Assembly: GCA_954871525.1 (NCBI GenBank)
Contig: OX940863.1
Span: forward strand, 44,440,501 to 44,504,500
Direction: 5' to 3'
Length of the DNA stretch: 64,000 nucleotides
DNA from: Parietaria judaica
Taxonomy: Eukaryota; Streptophyta; Magnoliopsida; Rosales; Urticaceae
The position numbers and the translations under genes were made by a program. The stretch's first letter is position 1; each line of letters opens with the position of its first letter. The notes below the pieces were generated by a model. The model searched no databases. It was not told the origin of the DNA and saw only the letters and a list, made by a program, of their open reading frames with translations. Positions 24,919 through 38,700 of this stretch are shown here, piece after piece.

Positions 24919-26362
24919 TCTTATAAATTGGTTTAGTTTTGGCATTAAATTTTTTTGGAGCTCTCTTTAAACCCAGTTTCAACAATTAATGCGTGCTCCA
25001 AAAAAAAACTGACTGTTTTTTCCATTTTACGCGAAAGAACCCTAATTAAACGATATTTTAAACAAAAATTGAACTTCCAAATGCTAAATAATGTGTAATT
25101 GTATCACATTTACTTATTTTAATCCCTAAATAGCGAAGCACTATCTCGTAGTTTCTATATGAAGCCGTTAATGGGTTAAAATCTTTACCGAAAAATGTTA
25201 AAAATTGGTTTTCTTGCGAAAGCAAATACGATCCGTTCTTGACGAAATTTGAGTTGCTAGACTTTCGTAAGGGTGGTATTGTTATAAATTGGTTTAGTTT
25301 TGGCATTAAATTTTTTTGGAGCTCTCTTTAAACCCAGTTTCAACAATTAATGCGTGCTCCAAAAAAAAACTGACTGTTTTTTCCATTTTACGCGAAAGAA
25401 CCCTAATTAAACGATATTTTAAACAAAAATTGAACTTCCAAATGCTAAATAATGTGTAATTGTATCACATTTACTTATTTTAATCCCTAAATAGTGAAGC
25501 ACTATCTCGTAGTTTCTATATGAAGCCGTTAATGGGTTAAAATCTTTACCGAAAAATGTTAAAAATTGGTTTTCTTGCGAAAGCAAATACGATCCGTTCT
25601 TGACGAAATTTGAGTTGCTAGACTTTCGTAAGGGTGGTATTGTTATAAATTGGTTTAGTTTTGGCATTAAATTTTTTTGGAGCTCTCTTTAAACCCAGTT
25701 TCAACAATTAATGCGTGCTCCAAAAAAAAACTGACTGTTTTTTCCATTTTACGCGAAAGAACCCTAATTAAACGATATTTTAAACAAAAATTGAACTTCC
25801 AAATGCTAAATAATGTGTAATTGTATCACATTTACTTATTTTAATCCCTAAATAGCGAAGCACTATCTCGTAGTTTCTATATGAAGCCGTTAATGGGTTA
25901 AAATCTTTACCGAAAAATGTTAAAAATTGGTTTTCTTGCGAAAGCAAATACGATCCGTTCTTGACGAAATTTGAGTTGCTAGACTTTCGTAAGGGTGGTA
26001 TTGTTATAAATTGGTTTAGTTTTGGCATTAAATTTTTTTGGAGCTCTCTTTAAACCCAGTTTCAACAATTAATGCGTGCTCCAAAAAAAAAATGACTGTT
26101 TTTTCCATTTTACGCGAAAGAACCCTAATTAAACGATATTTTAAACAAAAATTGAACTTCCAAATGCTAAATAATGTGTAATTGTATCACATTTACTTAT
26201 TTTAATCCCTAAATAGAGAAGCACTATCTCGTAGTTTCTATATGAAGCCGTTAATGGGTTAAAATCTTTACCGAAAAATGCTAAAAATTGGTTTTCTTGC
26301 GAGAGCAAATACGATCCGTTCTTGACGAAATTTGAGTTGCTAGACTTTCGTAAGGGTGGTAT
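24919..26362. repeat. Run of four near-identical single monomers
   Basis: Monomers at 24919, 25280, 25641 and 26002 all carry AACTGACTG or its derivative, GAAAAATG and CGTAAGGG. Elsewhere this variant is usually separated by other types. The first begins with TATTCTTATAAATT; the second has AATAGTGAAG; the fourth has AATGACTG, AATAGAGAAG and AATGCTAAA. This is a local 361-bp amplification inside an array otherwise made of multi-monomer units. Confidence 0.85.
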
Positions 26363-29300
26363 TGTTATAAATTGGTTTAGTTTTTGCATTAAATTTTTTT
26401 GGAGCTCTCTTTAAACCCAGTTTCAACAATTAATGCGTGCTCCAAAAAAAAACTGAGTGTTTTTTCCATTTTACGCGAAAGAACCCTAATTAAACGATAT
26501 TTTAAACAAAAATTAAACTTCCAAATGCTAAATAATGTGTAATTGTATCACATTTACTTATTTTAATCCCTAAATAGAGAAGCACTATCTCGTAGTTTCT
26601 ATATGAAGCCGTTAATGGGTTAAAATCTTTACCGAAAAATGCTAAAAATTGGTTTTCTTGCGAGAGCAAATACGATCCGTTCTTGACGAAATTTGAGTTG
26701 CTAGACTTTCGTTAGGGTGGTATTGTTATAAATTGGTTTAGTTTTTGCATTAAATTTTTTTGGAGCTCTCTTTAAACCCAGTTTCAACAATTAATGCGTG
26801 CTCCAAAAAAAAACTGAGTCTTTTTTCCATTTTACGCGAAAGAACCCTAATTAAACGATATTTTAAACAAAAATTGAACTTCCAAATGCTAAATAATGTG
26901 TAATTGTATCACATTTACTTATTTTAATCCCTAAATAGCGAAGAACTATCTTGTAGTTTCTATATGAAGCCGTTAATGGGTTAAAATCTTTACCGAAAAG
27001 TGTTAAAAATTGGTTTTCTTGCGAGAGCAAATACGATCCGTTCTTGACGAAATTTGAGTTGCTAGACTTTCGTTAGGGTGGTATTGTTATAAATTGGTTT
27101 AGTTTTGGCATTAATTTTTTTTGGAGATCTCTTTAAACCCAGTTTCAACAATTAATGCCTGCTCCAAAAAAAAACTGAGTATTTTTTTCCATTTTACGCG
27201 AAAGAACCCTAATTAAACGATATTTTAAACAAAAATTGAACTTCCAAATGCTAAATAATGTGTAATTGTATCACATTTACTTATTTTAATCCCTAAATAG
27301 CGAAGCACTATATCGTAGTTTCTATATGAAGCTGTTAATGGGTTAAAATCTTTACCGAAAAGTGTTAAAAATTGGTTTTCTTGCGAGAGCAAATACGATC
27401 CGTTCTTGACGAAATTTGAGTTGCTAGACTTTCGTTAGGGTGGTATTGTTATAAATTGGTTTAGTTTTGGCATTAAATTTTTTTGGAGCTCTCTTTAAAC
27501 CCAGTTTCAACAATTAATGCGTGCTCCAAAAAAAAAACTGAGTCTTTTTTCCATTTTACGCGAAAGAACCCTAATTAAACGATATTTTAAACAAAAATTG
27601 AACTTCCAAATGCTAAATAATGTGTAATTGTATCACATTTACTTATTTTAATCCCTAAACAGCGAAGCACTATCTCGTAGTTTCTATATGAAGCCGTTAA
27701 AGGGTTAAAATCTTTACCGAAAAGTGTTAAAAATTGGTTTTCTTGCGAGAGCAAATACGATCCGTTCTTGACGAAATTTGAGTTGCTAGACTTTCGTTAG
27801 GGTGGTATTGTTATAAATTGGTTTAGTTTTGGCATTAAATTTTTTTGGAGCTCTCTTTAAACCCAGTTTCAACAATTAATGCGTGCTCCAAAAAAAAACT
27901 GACTGTTTTTTCCATTTTACGCGAAAGAACCCTAATTAAACGATATTTTAAACAAAAATTGAACTTCCAAATGCTAAATAATGTGTAATTGTATCACATT
28001 TACTTATTTTAATCCCTAAATAGCGAAGCACTATCTCGTAGTTTCTATATGAAGCCGTTAATGGGTTAAAATCTTTATTGAAAAATGTTAAAAATTGGTT
28101 TTCTTGCGAAAGCAAATACGATCCGTTCTTGACGAAATTTGAGTTGCTAGACTTTCGTAAGGGTGGTATTGTTATAAATTGGTTTAGTTTTGGCATTAAA
28201 TTTTTTTGGAGCTCTCTTTAAACCCAGTTTCAACAATTAATGCGTGCTCCAAAAAAAAACTGAGTCTGTTTTCCATTTTACGCGAAAGAACCCTAATTAA
28301 ACGATATTTTAAACAAAAATTGAACTTCCAAATGCTAAATAATGTGTAATTGTATCACATTTACTTATTTTAATCCCTAAATAGCGAAGCACTATCTCGT
28401 AGTTTCTATACGAAGCCGTTAATGGGTTAAAATCTTTACCGAAAAGTGTTAAAAATTGGTTTTCTTGCGAGAGCAAATACGATCCGTTCTTGACGAAATT
28501 TGAGTTGCTAGACTTTCGTTAGGGTGGTATTGTTATAAATTGGTTTAGTTTTGGCATTAAATTTTTTTGGAGCTCTGTTTAAACCCAGTTTCAACAATTA
28601 ATGCGTGCTCCAAAAAAAAAACTGATTCTTTTTTCCATTTTACGCGAAAGAACCCTAATTAAACGATATTTTAAACAAAAATTGAACTTCCAAATGCTAA
28701 ATAATGTGTAATTGTATCACATTTACTTATTTTAATCCCTAAATAGCGAAGCACTATCTCGTAGTTTCTATATGAAGCCGTTAATGGGTTAAAATCTTTA
28801 CCGAAAAGTGTTAAAAATTGGTTTTCTTGCGAGAGCAAATACGATCCGTTCTTGACGAAATTTGAGTTGCTAGACTTTCGTTAGGGTGGTATTGTTATAA
28901 ATTGGTTTAGTTTTGGCATTAAATTTTTTTGGAGCTCTCTTTAAACCCAGTTTCAACAATTAATGCGTGCTCCAAAAAAAAACTGACTGTTTTTTCCATT
29001 TTACGCGAAAGAACCCTAATTAAACGATATTTTAAACAAAAATTGAACTTCCAAATGCTAAATAATGTGTAATTGTATCACATTTACTTATTTTAATCCC
29101 TAAATAGCGAAGCACTATCTCGTAGTTTCTATATGAAGCCGTTAATGGGTTAAAATCTTTATCGAAAAATGTTAAAAATTGGTTTTCTTGCGAAAGCAAA
29201 TACGATCCGTTCTTGACGAAATTTGAGTTGCTAGACTTTCGTAAGGGTGGTATTGTTATAAATTGGTTTAGTTTTGGCATTAAATTTTTTTGGAGCTCTC

Positions 29301-32300
29301 TTTAAACCCAGTTTCAACAATTAATGCGTGCTCCAAAAAAAAACTGAGTGTTTTTTCCATTTTACGCGAAAGAACCCTAATTAAACGATATTTTAAACAA
29401 AAATTAAACTTCCAAATGCTAAATAATGTGTAATTGTATCACATTTACTTATTTTAATCCCTAAATAGAGAAGCACTATCTCGTAGTTTCTATATGAAGC
29501 CGTTAATGGGTTAAAATCTTTACCGAAAAATGCTAAAAATTGGTTTTCTTGCGAGAGCAAATACGATCCGTTCTTGACGAAATTTGAGTTGCTAGACTTT
29601 CGTTAGGGTGGTATTGTTATAAATTGGTTTAGTTTTCGCATTAATTTTTTTTGGAGATCTCTTTAAACCCAGTTTCAACAATTAATGCGTGCTCCAAAAA
29701 AAAACTGAGTCTTTTTTCCATTTTACGCGAAAGAACCCTAATTAAACGATATTTTAAACAAAAATTGAACTTCCAAATGCTAAATAATGTGTAATTGTAT
29801 CACATTTACTTATTTTAATCCCTAAATAGCGAAGCACTATCTCGTAGTTTCTATATGAAGCCGTTAATGGGTTAAAATCTTTACCGAAAAGTGTTAAAAA
29901 TTGGTTTTCTTGCGAGAGCAAATACGATCCGTTCTTGACGAAATTTGAGTTGCTAGACTTTCGTTAGGGTGGTATTGTTATAAATTGGTTTAGTTTTGGC
30001 ATTAAATTTTTTTGGAGCTCTCTTTAAACCCAGTTTCAACAATTAATGCGTGCTCCAAAAAAAAAACTGAGTCTTTTTTCCATTTTACGCGAAAGAACCC
30101 TAATTAAACGATATTTTAAACAAAAATTGAACTTCCAAATGCTAAATAATGTGTAATTGTATCACATTTACTTATTTTAATCCCTAAATAGCGAAGCACT
30201 ATCTCGTAGTTTCTATATGAAGCCGTTAATGGGTTAAAATCTTTACCGAAAAGTGTTAAAAATTGGTTTTCTTGAAAGAGCAAATACGATCCGTTCTTGA
30301 CGAAATTTGAGTTGCTAGACTTTCGTTAGGGTGGTATTGTTATAAATTGGTTTAGTTTTGGCATTCAATTTTTTTGGAGCTCTCTTTAAACCCAGTTTCA
30401 ACAATTAATGCGTGCTCCAAAAAAAAACTGACTGTTTTTTCCATTTTACGCGAAAGAACCCTAATTAAACGATATTTTAACAAAAAATTGAACTTCCAAA
30501 TGCTAAATAATGTGTAATTGTATCACATTTACTTATTTTAATCCCTAAATAGCGAAGCACTATCTCGTAGTTTCTATATGAAGCCGTTAATGGGTTAAAA
30601 TCTTTACCGAAAAGTGTTAAAAATTGGTTTTCTTGCGAGAGCAAATACGATCCGTTCTTGACGAAATTTGAGTTGCTAGACTTTCGTTAGGGTGGTATTG
30701 TTATAAATTGGTTTAGTTTTGGCATTAAATTTTTTTGGAGCTCTCTTTAAACCCAGTTTCAACAATTAATGCGTGCTCCAAAAAAAAACTGAGTCTGTTT
30801 TCCATTTTACGCGAAAGAACCCTAATTAAACGATATTTTAAACAAAAATGGAACTTCCAAATGCTAAATAATGTGTAATTGTATCACATTTACTTATTTT
30901 AATCCCTAAATAGCGAAGCACTATCTCGTAGTTTCTATATGAAGCCGTTACTGGGTTAAAATCTTTACCGAAAAGTGTTAAAAATTGGTTTTCTTGCGAG
31001 AGCAAATACGATCCGTTCTTGACGAAATTTGAGTTGCTAGACTTTCGTTAGGGTGGTATTGTTATAAATTGGTTTAGTTTTGGCATTAAATTTTTTTGGA
31101 GCTCTCTTTAAACCCAGTTTCAACAATTAATGCGTGCTCCAAAAAAAAACTGAGTCTGTTTTCCATTTTACGAGAAAGAACCCTAATTAAACGATATTTT
31201 AAACAAAAATTGAACTTCCAAATGCTAAATAATGTGTAATTGTATCACATTTACTTATTTTAATCCCTAAATAGCGAAGCACTATCTCGTAGTTTCTATA
31301 TGAAGCCGTTAATGGGTTAAAATCTTTACCGAAAAGTGTTAAAAATTGGTTTTCTTGCGAGAGCAAATACGATCCGTTCTTGACGAAATTTGAGTTGCTA
31401 GACTTTCGTTAGGGTGGTATTGTTATAAATTGGTTTAGTTTTGGCATTAAATTTTTTTGGATCTCTCTTTAAACCCAGTTTCAACAATTAATGCGTGCTC
31501 CAAAAAAAAAACTGAGTCTTTTTTCCATTTTACGCGAAAGAACCCTAATTAAACGATATTTTAAACAAAAATTGAACTTCCAAATGCTAAATAATGTGTA
31601 ATTGTATCACATTTACTTATTTTAATCCCTAAATAGCGAAGCACTATCTCGTAGTTTCTATATGAAGCCGTTAATGGGTTAAAATCTTTACCGAAAAGTG
31701 TTAAAAATTGGTTTTCTTGCGAGAGCAAATACGATCCGTTCTTGACAAAATTTGTGTTGCTAGACTTTCGTTAGGGTGGTATTGTTATAAATTGGTTTAG
31801 TTTTGGCATTAATTTTTTTTGGAGATCTCTTTAAACCCAGTTTCAACAATTAATGCGTGCTCCAAAAAAAAACTGAGTATTTTTTTCCATTTTACGCGAA
31901 AGAACCCTAATTAAACGATATTTTAAACAAAAATTGAACTTCCAAATGCTAAATAATGTGTAATTGTATCACATTTACTTATTTTAATCCCTAAATAGCG
32001 AAGCACTATCTCGTAGTTTCTATATGAAGCTGTTAATGGGTTAAAATCTTCACCGAAAAGTGTTAAAAATTGGTTTTCTTGCGAGAGCAAATACGATCCG
32101 TTCTTGACGAAATTTGAGTTGCTAGACTTTCGTTAGGGTGGTATTCTTATAAATTGGTTTAGTTTTGGCATTAAATTTTTTTGGAGCTCTCTTTAAACCC
32201 AGTTTCAACAATTAATGCGTCCTCCAAAAAAAAAAACTGAGTCTTTTTTCCATTTTACGCGAAAGAACCCTAATTAAACGATATTTTAAACAAAAATTGA

Positions 32301-35300
32301 ACTTCCAAATGCTAAATAATGTGTAATTGTATCACATTTACTTATTTTAATCCCTAAATAGCGAAGAACTATCTCGTAGTTTCTATATGAAGCCGTTAAA
32401 GGGTTAAAATCTTTACCGAAAAGTGTTAAAAATTGGTTTTCTTGCGAGAGCAAATACGATCCGTTCTTGACGAAATTTGAGTTGCTAGACTTTCGTTAGG
32501 GTGGTATTGTTATAAATTGGTTTAGTTTTGGCATTAAATTTTTTTGGAGCTCTCTTTAAACCCAGTTTCAACAATTAATGCGTGGTCCAAAAAAAAACTG
32601 ACTGTTTTTTCCATTTTACGCGAAAGAACCCTAATTAAACGATATTTTAAACAAAAACTGAACTTCCAAATGCTAAATAATGTGTAATTGTATCACATTT
32701 ACTTATTTTAATCCCTAAATAGCGAAGCACTATCTCGTAGTTTCTATATGAAGCCGTTAATGGGTTAAAATCTTTACCGAAAAGTGTTAAAAATTGGTTT
32801 TCTTGCGAGAGCAAATACGATCCGTTCTTGACGAAATTTGAGTTGCTAGACTTTCGTTAGGGTGGTATTGTTATAAATTGGTTTAGTTTTGGCATTAAAT
32901 TTTTTTGGAGCTCTCTTTAAACCCAGTTTCAACAATTAATGCGTGCTCCAAAAAAAAACTGACTGTTTTTTCCATTTTACGCGAAAGAACCCTAATTAAA
33001 CGATATTTTAAACAAAAATTGAACTTCCAAATGCTAAATAATGTGTAATTGTATCACATTTACTTATTTTAATCCCTAAATAGCGAAGCACTATCTCGTA
33101 GTTTCTATATGAAGCCGTTAATGGGTTAAAATCTTTACCGAAAAGTGTTAAAAATTGGTTTTCTTGCGAGAGCAAATACGATCCGTTCTTGACGAAATTT
33201 GAGTTGCTAGACTTTCGTTAGGGTGGTATTGTTATAAATTGGTTTAGTTTTGGCATTAAATTTTTTTGGAGCTCTCTTTAAACCCAGTTTCAACAATTAA
33301 TGCGTGCTCCAAAAAAAACTGACTGTTTTTTCCATTTTACGCGAAAGAACCCTAATTAAACGATATTTTGAACAAAAATTGAACTTCCAAATGCTAAATA
33401 ATGTGTAATTGTATCACATTTACTTATTTTAATCCCTAAATAGCGAAGCACTATCTCGTAGTTTCTATATGAAGCCGTTAATGGGTTAAAATCTTTACCG
33501 AAAAGTGTTAAAAATTGGTTTTCTTGCGAGAGCAAATACGATCCGTTCTTGACGAAATTTGAGTTGCTAGACTTTCGTTAGGGTGGTATTGTTATAAATT
33601 GGTTTAGTTTTGGCATTAAATTTTTTTGGAGCTCTCTTTAAACCCAGTTTCAACAATTAATGCGTGCTCCAAAAAAAAACTGAGTCTGTTTTCCATTTTA
33701 CGCGAAAGAACCCTAATTAAACGATATTTTAAACAAAAATTGAACTTCCAAATGCTAAATAATGTGTAATTGTATCACATTTACTTATTTTAATCCCTAA
33801 ATAGCGAAGCACTATCTCGTAGTTTCTATATGAAGCCGTTAATGGGTTAAAATCTTTACCGAAAAGTGTTAAAAATTGGTTTTCTTGCGAGAGCAAATAC
33901 GATCCGTTCTTGACGAAATTTGAGTTGCTAGACTTTCGTTAGGGTGGTATTGTTATAAATTGGTTTAGTTTTGGCATTAAATTTTTTTGGAGCTCTCTTT
34001 AAACCCAGTTTCAACAATTAATGCGTGCTCCAAAAAAAAACTGACTGTTTTTTCCATTTTACGCGAAAGAACCCTAATTAAACGATATTTTAAACAAAAA
34101 CTGAACTTCCAAATGCTAAATAATGTGTAATTGTATCACATTTACTTATTTTAATCCCTAAATAGCGAAGAACTATCTCGTAGTTTCTATATGAAGCCGT
34201 TAATGGGTTAAAATCTTTACCGAAAAGTGTTAAAAATTGGTTTTCTTGCGAGAGCAAATACGATCCGTTCTTGACGAAATTTGAGTTGCTAGACTTTCGT
34301 TAGGGTGGTATTGTTATAAATTGGTTTAGTTTTGGCATTAAATTTTTTTGGAGCTCTCTTTAAACCCAGTTTCAACAATTAATGCATGCTCCAAAAAAAA
34401 AAAACTGAGTCTTTTTTCCATTTTACGCGAAAGAACCCTAATTAAACGATATTTTAAACAAAAATTGAACTTCCAAATGCTAAATAATGTGTAATTGTAT
34501 CACATTTACTTATTTTAATCCCTAAATAGCGAAGCACTATCTCGTAGTTTGTATATGAAGCCGTTAATGGGTTAAAATCTTTACCGAAAAGTGTTAAAAA
34601 TTGGTTTTCTTGCGAGAGCAAATACGATCCGTTCTTGACGAAATTTGTGTTGCTAGACTTTCGTTAGGGTGGTATTGATATAAATTGGTTTAGTTTTTGC
34701 ATTAATTTTTTTTGGAGATCTCTTTAAACCCAGTTTCAACAATTAATGCGTGCTCCAAAAAAAAACTTAGTATTTTTTTCCATTTTACGCGAAAGAACCC
34801 TAATTAAACGATATTTTAAACAAAAATTGAACTTCCAAATGCTAAATAATGTGTAATTGTATCACATTTACTTATTTTAATCCCTAAATAGCGAAGCACT
34901 ATCTCGTAGTTTCTATATGAAGCTGTTAATGGGTTAAAATCTTTACCGAAAAGTGTTAAAAATTGGTTTTCTTGCGAGAGCAAATACGATCCGTTCTTGA
35001 CGAAATTTGAGTTGCTAGACTTTCGTTAGGGTGGTATTGTTATAAATTGGTTTAGTTTTGGCATTAAATTTTTTTGGAGCTCTCTTTAAATCCATTTTCA
35101 ACAATTAATGCGTGCTCCAAAAAAAACTGACTGTTTTTTCCATTTTACGCGAAAGAACCCTAATTAAACGATATTTTAAACAAAAATTGAACTTCCAAAT
35201 GCTAAATAATGTGTAATTGTATCACATTTACTTATTTTATCCCTAAATAGCGAAGCACTATCTTGTAGTTTCTATATGAAGCCGTTAATGGGTTAAAATC

Positions 35301-35758
35301 TTTACCGAAAAGTGTTAAAAATTGGTTTTCTTGCGAGAGCAAATACGATCCGTTCTTGACGAAATTTGAGTTGCTAGACTTTCGTTAGGGTGGTATTGTT
35401 ATAAATTGGTTTAGATTTGGCATTAATTTTTTTTGGAGATCTCTTTAAACCCAGTTTCAACAATTAATGCGTGCTCCAAAAAAAAACTGAGTATTTTTTT
35501 CCATTTTACGCGAAAGAACCCTAATTAAACGATATTTTAAACAAAAATTGAACTTCCAAATGCTAAATAATGTGTAATTGTATCACATTTACTTATTTTA
35601 ATCCCTAAATAGCGAAGCACTATCTCGTAGTTTCTATATGAAGCTGTTAATGGGTTAAAATCTTTACCGAAAAGTGTTAAAAATTGGTTTTCTTGCGAGA
35701 GCAAATACGATCCGTTCTTGACGAAATTTGAGTTGCTAGACTTTCGTTAGGGTGGTAT
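26363..35758. repeat. Loosely ordered satellite stretch of 26 monomers
   Basis: Starts include 26363, 26724, 27085, 27447, 27809, 28170, 28531, 28893, 29254, 29615, 29976, 30338, 30699, 31060, 31421, 31783, 32145, 32508, 32869, 33230, 33590, 33951, 34312, 34676, 35038 and 35397. Recurrent markers are GAGTCTGTTTTCC (28170, 30699, 31060, 33590), AATTTGTGTTGC followed by AGTATTTTTTTCC (31421-31783 and 34312-34676), and AAAACTGAACTTCC (32508, 33951). The A-tract is longest here, 12 A at 34312. The copy at 35038 is 359 bp because of a shorter A-tract and a deletion in TATTTTATCCC. I could not define a stable HOR period by eye, and no non-satellite sequence is present. Confidence 0.8.
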
Positions 35759-38700
35759 TGTTATAAATTGGTTTAGTTTTGGCATTAAATTTTTTTGGAG
35801 CTCTCTTTAAACCCAGTTTCAACAATTAATGCGTGCTCCAAAAAAAAACTGAGTGTTTTTTCCATTTTACGCGAAAGAACCCTAATTAAACGATATTTTA
35901 AACAAAAATTGAACTTCCAAATGCTAAATAATGTGTAATTGTGTCACATTTACTTATTTTAATCCCTAAATAGCGAAGCACTATCTCGTAGTTTCTATAT
36001 GAAGCCGTTAATGGGTTAAAATCTTTACCGAAAAATGTTAAAAATTGGTTTTCTTGCGAGAGCAAATACGATCCGTTCTTGACGAAATTTGAGTTGCTAG
36101 ACTTTCGTAAGGGTGGTATTGTTATAAATTGGTTTAGTTTTGGCATTAATTTTTTTTGGATATCTCTTTAAACCCAGTTTCAACAATTAATGCGTGCTCC
36201 AAAAAAAAACTGAGTATTTTTTCCATTTTACGCAAAAGAACCCTAATTAAACGATATTTTAAACAAAAATTGAACTTCCAAATGCTAAATAATGAGTAAT
36301 TGTATCACATTTACTTATTTTAATCCCTAAATAGCGAAGCACTATCTCGTAGTTTCTATATGAAGCCGTTAATGGGTTAAAATCTTTACCGAAAAGTGTT
36401 AAAAATTGGTTTTCTTGCGAGAGCAAATACGATCCGTTCTTGACGAAATTTGAGTTGCTAGACTTTCGTTAGGGTGGTATTGTTATAAATTGGTTTAGTT
36501 TTGGCATTAAATTTTTTTGGAGCTCTCTTTAAACCCAGTTTCAACAATTAATGCGTGCTCCAAAAAAAAAACTGAGTCTTTTTTCCATTTTACGCGAAAG
36601 AACCCTAATTAAACGATATTTTAAACAAAAATTGAACTTCCAAATGCTAAATAATGTGTAATTGTATCACATTTACTTATTTTAATCCCTAAATAGCGAA
36701 GCACTATCTCGTAGTTTCTATATGAAGCCGTTAATGGGTTAAAATCTTTACCGAAAAATGTTAAAAATTGGTTTTCTTGCGAAAGCAAATACGATCCGTT
36801 CTTGACGAAATTTGAGTTGCTAGACTTTCGTAAGGGTGGTATTGTTATAAATTGGTTTAGTTTTGGCATTAAATTTTTTTGGAGCTCTCTTTAAACCCAG
36901 TTTCAACAATTAATGCGTGCTCCAAAAAAAAAACTGAGTCTTTTTTCCTTTTTACGCGAAAGAACCCTAATTAAACGATATTTTAAAAAAAAATTGAACT
37001 TCCAAATGCTAAATAATGTGTAATTGTATCACATTTACTTATTTTAATCCCTAAATAGCGAAGCACTATCTCGTAGTTTCTATATGAAGCCGTTAATGGG
37101 TTAAAATCTTTACCGAAAAGTGTTAAAATTTGGTTTTCTTGCGAGAGCAAATACGATCCGTTCTTGACGAAATTTGAGTTGCTAGACTTTTGTTAGGGTG
37201 GTATTGTTATAAATTGGTTTAGTTTTGGCATTAAATTTTTTTGGAGCTCTCTTTAAATCCATTTTCAACAATTAATGCGTGCTCCAAAAAAAAACTGACT
37301 GTTTTTTCCATTTTACGCGAAAGAACCCTAATTAAACGATATTTTAAACAAAAACTGAACTTCCAAATGCTAAATAATGTGTAATTGTATCACATTTACT
37401 TATTTTAATCCCTAAATAGCGAAGAACTATCTCGTAGTTTCTATATGAAGCCGTTAATTCGTTAAAATCTTTACCGAAAAATGTTAAAAATTGGTTTTCT
37501 TGCGAAAGAAAATACGATCCGTTCTTGACGAAATTTGAGTTGCTAGACTTTCGTAAGGGTGGTATTGTTATAAATTGGTTTAGTTTTGGCATTAAATTTT
37601 TTTGGAGCTCTCTTTAAACCCAGTTTCAACAATTAATGCGTGCTCCAAAAAAAAACTGAGTCTTTTTTCCATTTTACGCGAAAGAACCCTAATTAAACGA
37701 TATTTTAAACAAAAATTGAACTTCCAAATGCTAAATAATGTGTAATTGTATCACATTTACTTATTTTAATCCCTAAATAGCGAAGCACTATCTCGTAGTT
37801 TCTATATGAAGCCGTTAATGGGTTAAAATCTTTACCGAAAAGTGTTAAAAATTGGTTTTCTTGCGAGAGCAAATACGATCCGTTCTTGACGAAATTTGAG
37901 TTGCTAGACTTTCGTTAGGGTGGTATTGTTATAAATTGGTTTAGTTTTGGCATTAAATTTTTTTGGAGCTCTCTTTAAACCCAGTTTCAACAATTAATGC
38001 GTGCTCCAAAAAAAAACTGAGTGTTTTTTCCATTTTACGCGAAAGAACCCTAATTAAACGATATTTTAAACAAAAATTGAACTTCCAAATGCTAAATAAT
38101 GTGTAATTGTGTCACATTTACTTATTTTAATCCCTAAATAGCGAAGCACTATCTCGTAGTTTCTATATGAAGCCGTTAATGGGTTAAAATCTTTACCGAA
38201 AAATGTTAAAAATTGGTTTTCTTGCGAGAGCAAATACGATCCGTTCTTGACGAAATTTGAGTTGCTAGACTTTCGTAAGGGTGGTATTGTTATAAATTGG
38301 TTTAGTTTTGGCATTAATTTTTTTTGGATATCTCTTTAAACCCAGTTTCAACAATTAATGCGTGCTCCAAAAAAAAACTGAGTCTTTTTTCCATTTTACG
38401 CAAAAGAACCCTAATTAAACGATATTTTAAACAAAAATTGAACTTCCAAATGCTAAATAATGAGTAATTGTATCACATTTACTTATTTTAATCCCTAAAT
38501 AGCGAAGCACTATCTCGTAGTTTCTATATGAAGCCGTTAATGGGTTAAAATCTTTACCGAAAAGTGTTAAAAATTGGTTTTCTTGCGAGAGCAAATACGA
38601 TCCGTTCTTGACGAAATTTGAGTTGCTAGACTTTCGTTAGGGTGGTATTGTTATAAATTGGTTTAGTTTTGGCATTAAATTTTTTTGGAGCTCTCTTTAA

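Noticed and set aside
31421..35397. 8-monomer higher-order repeat suggested by AATTTGTGTTGC at 31770 and 34650
   Set aside because: Only the first two monomers match across the 2891-bp offset. The following ones (32145 against 35038) carry different markers, so a repeat unit is not supported.
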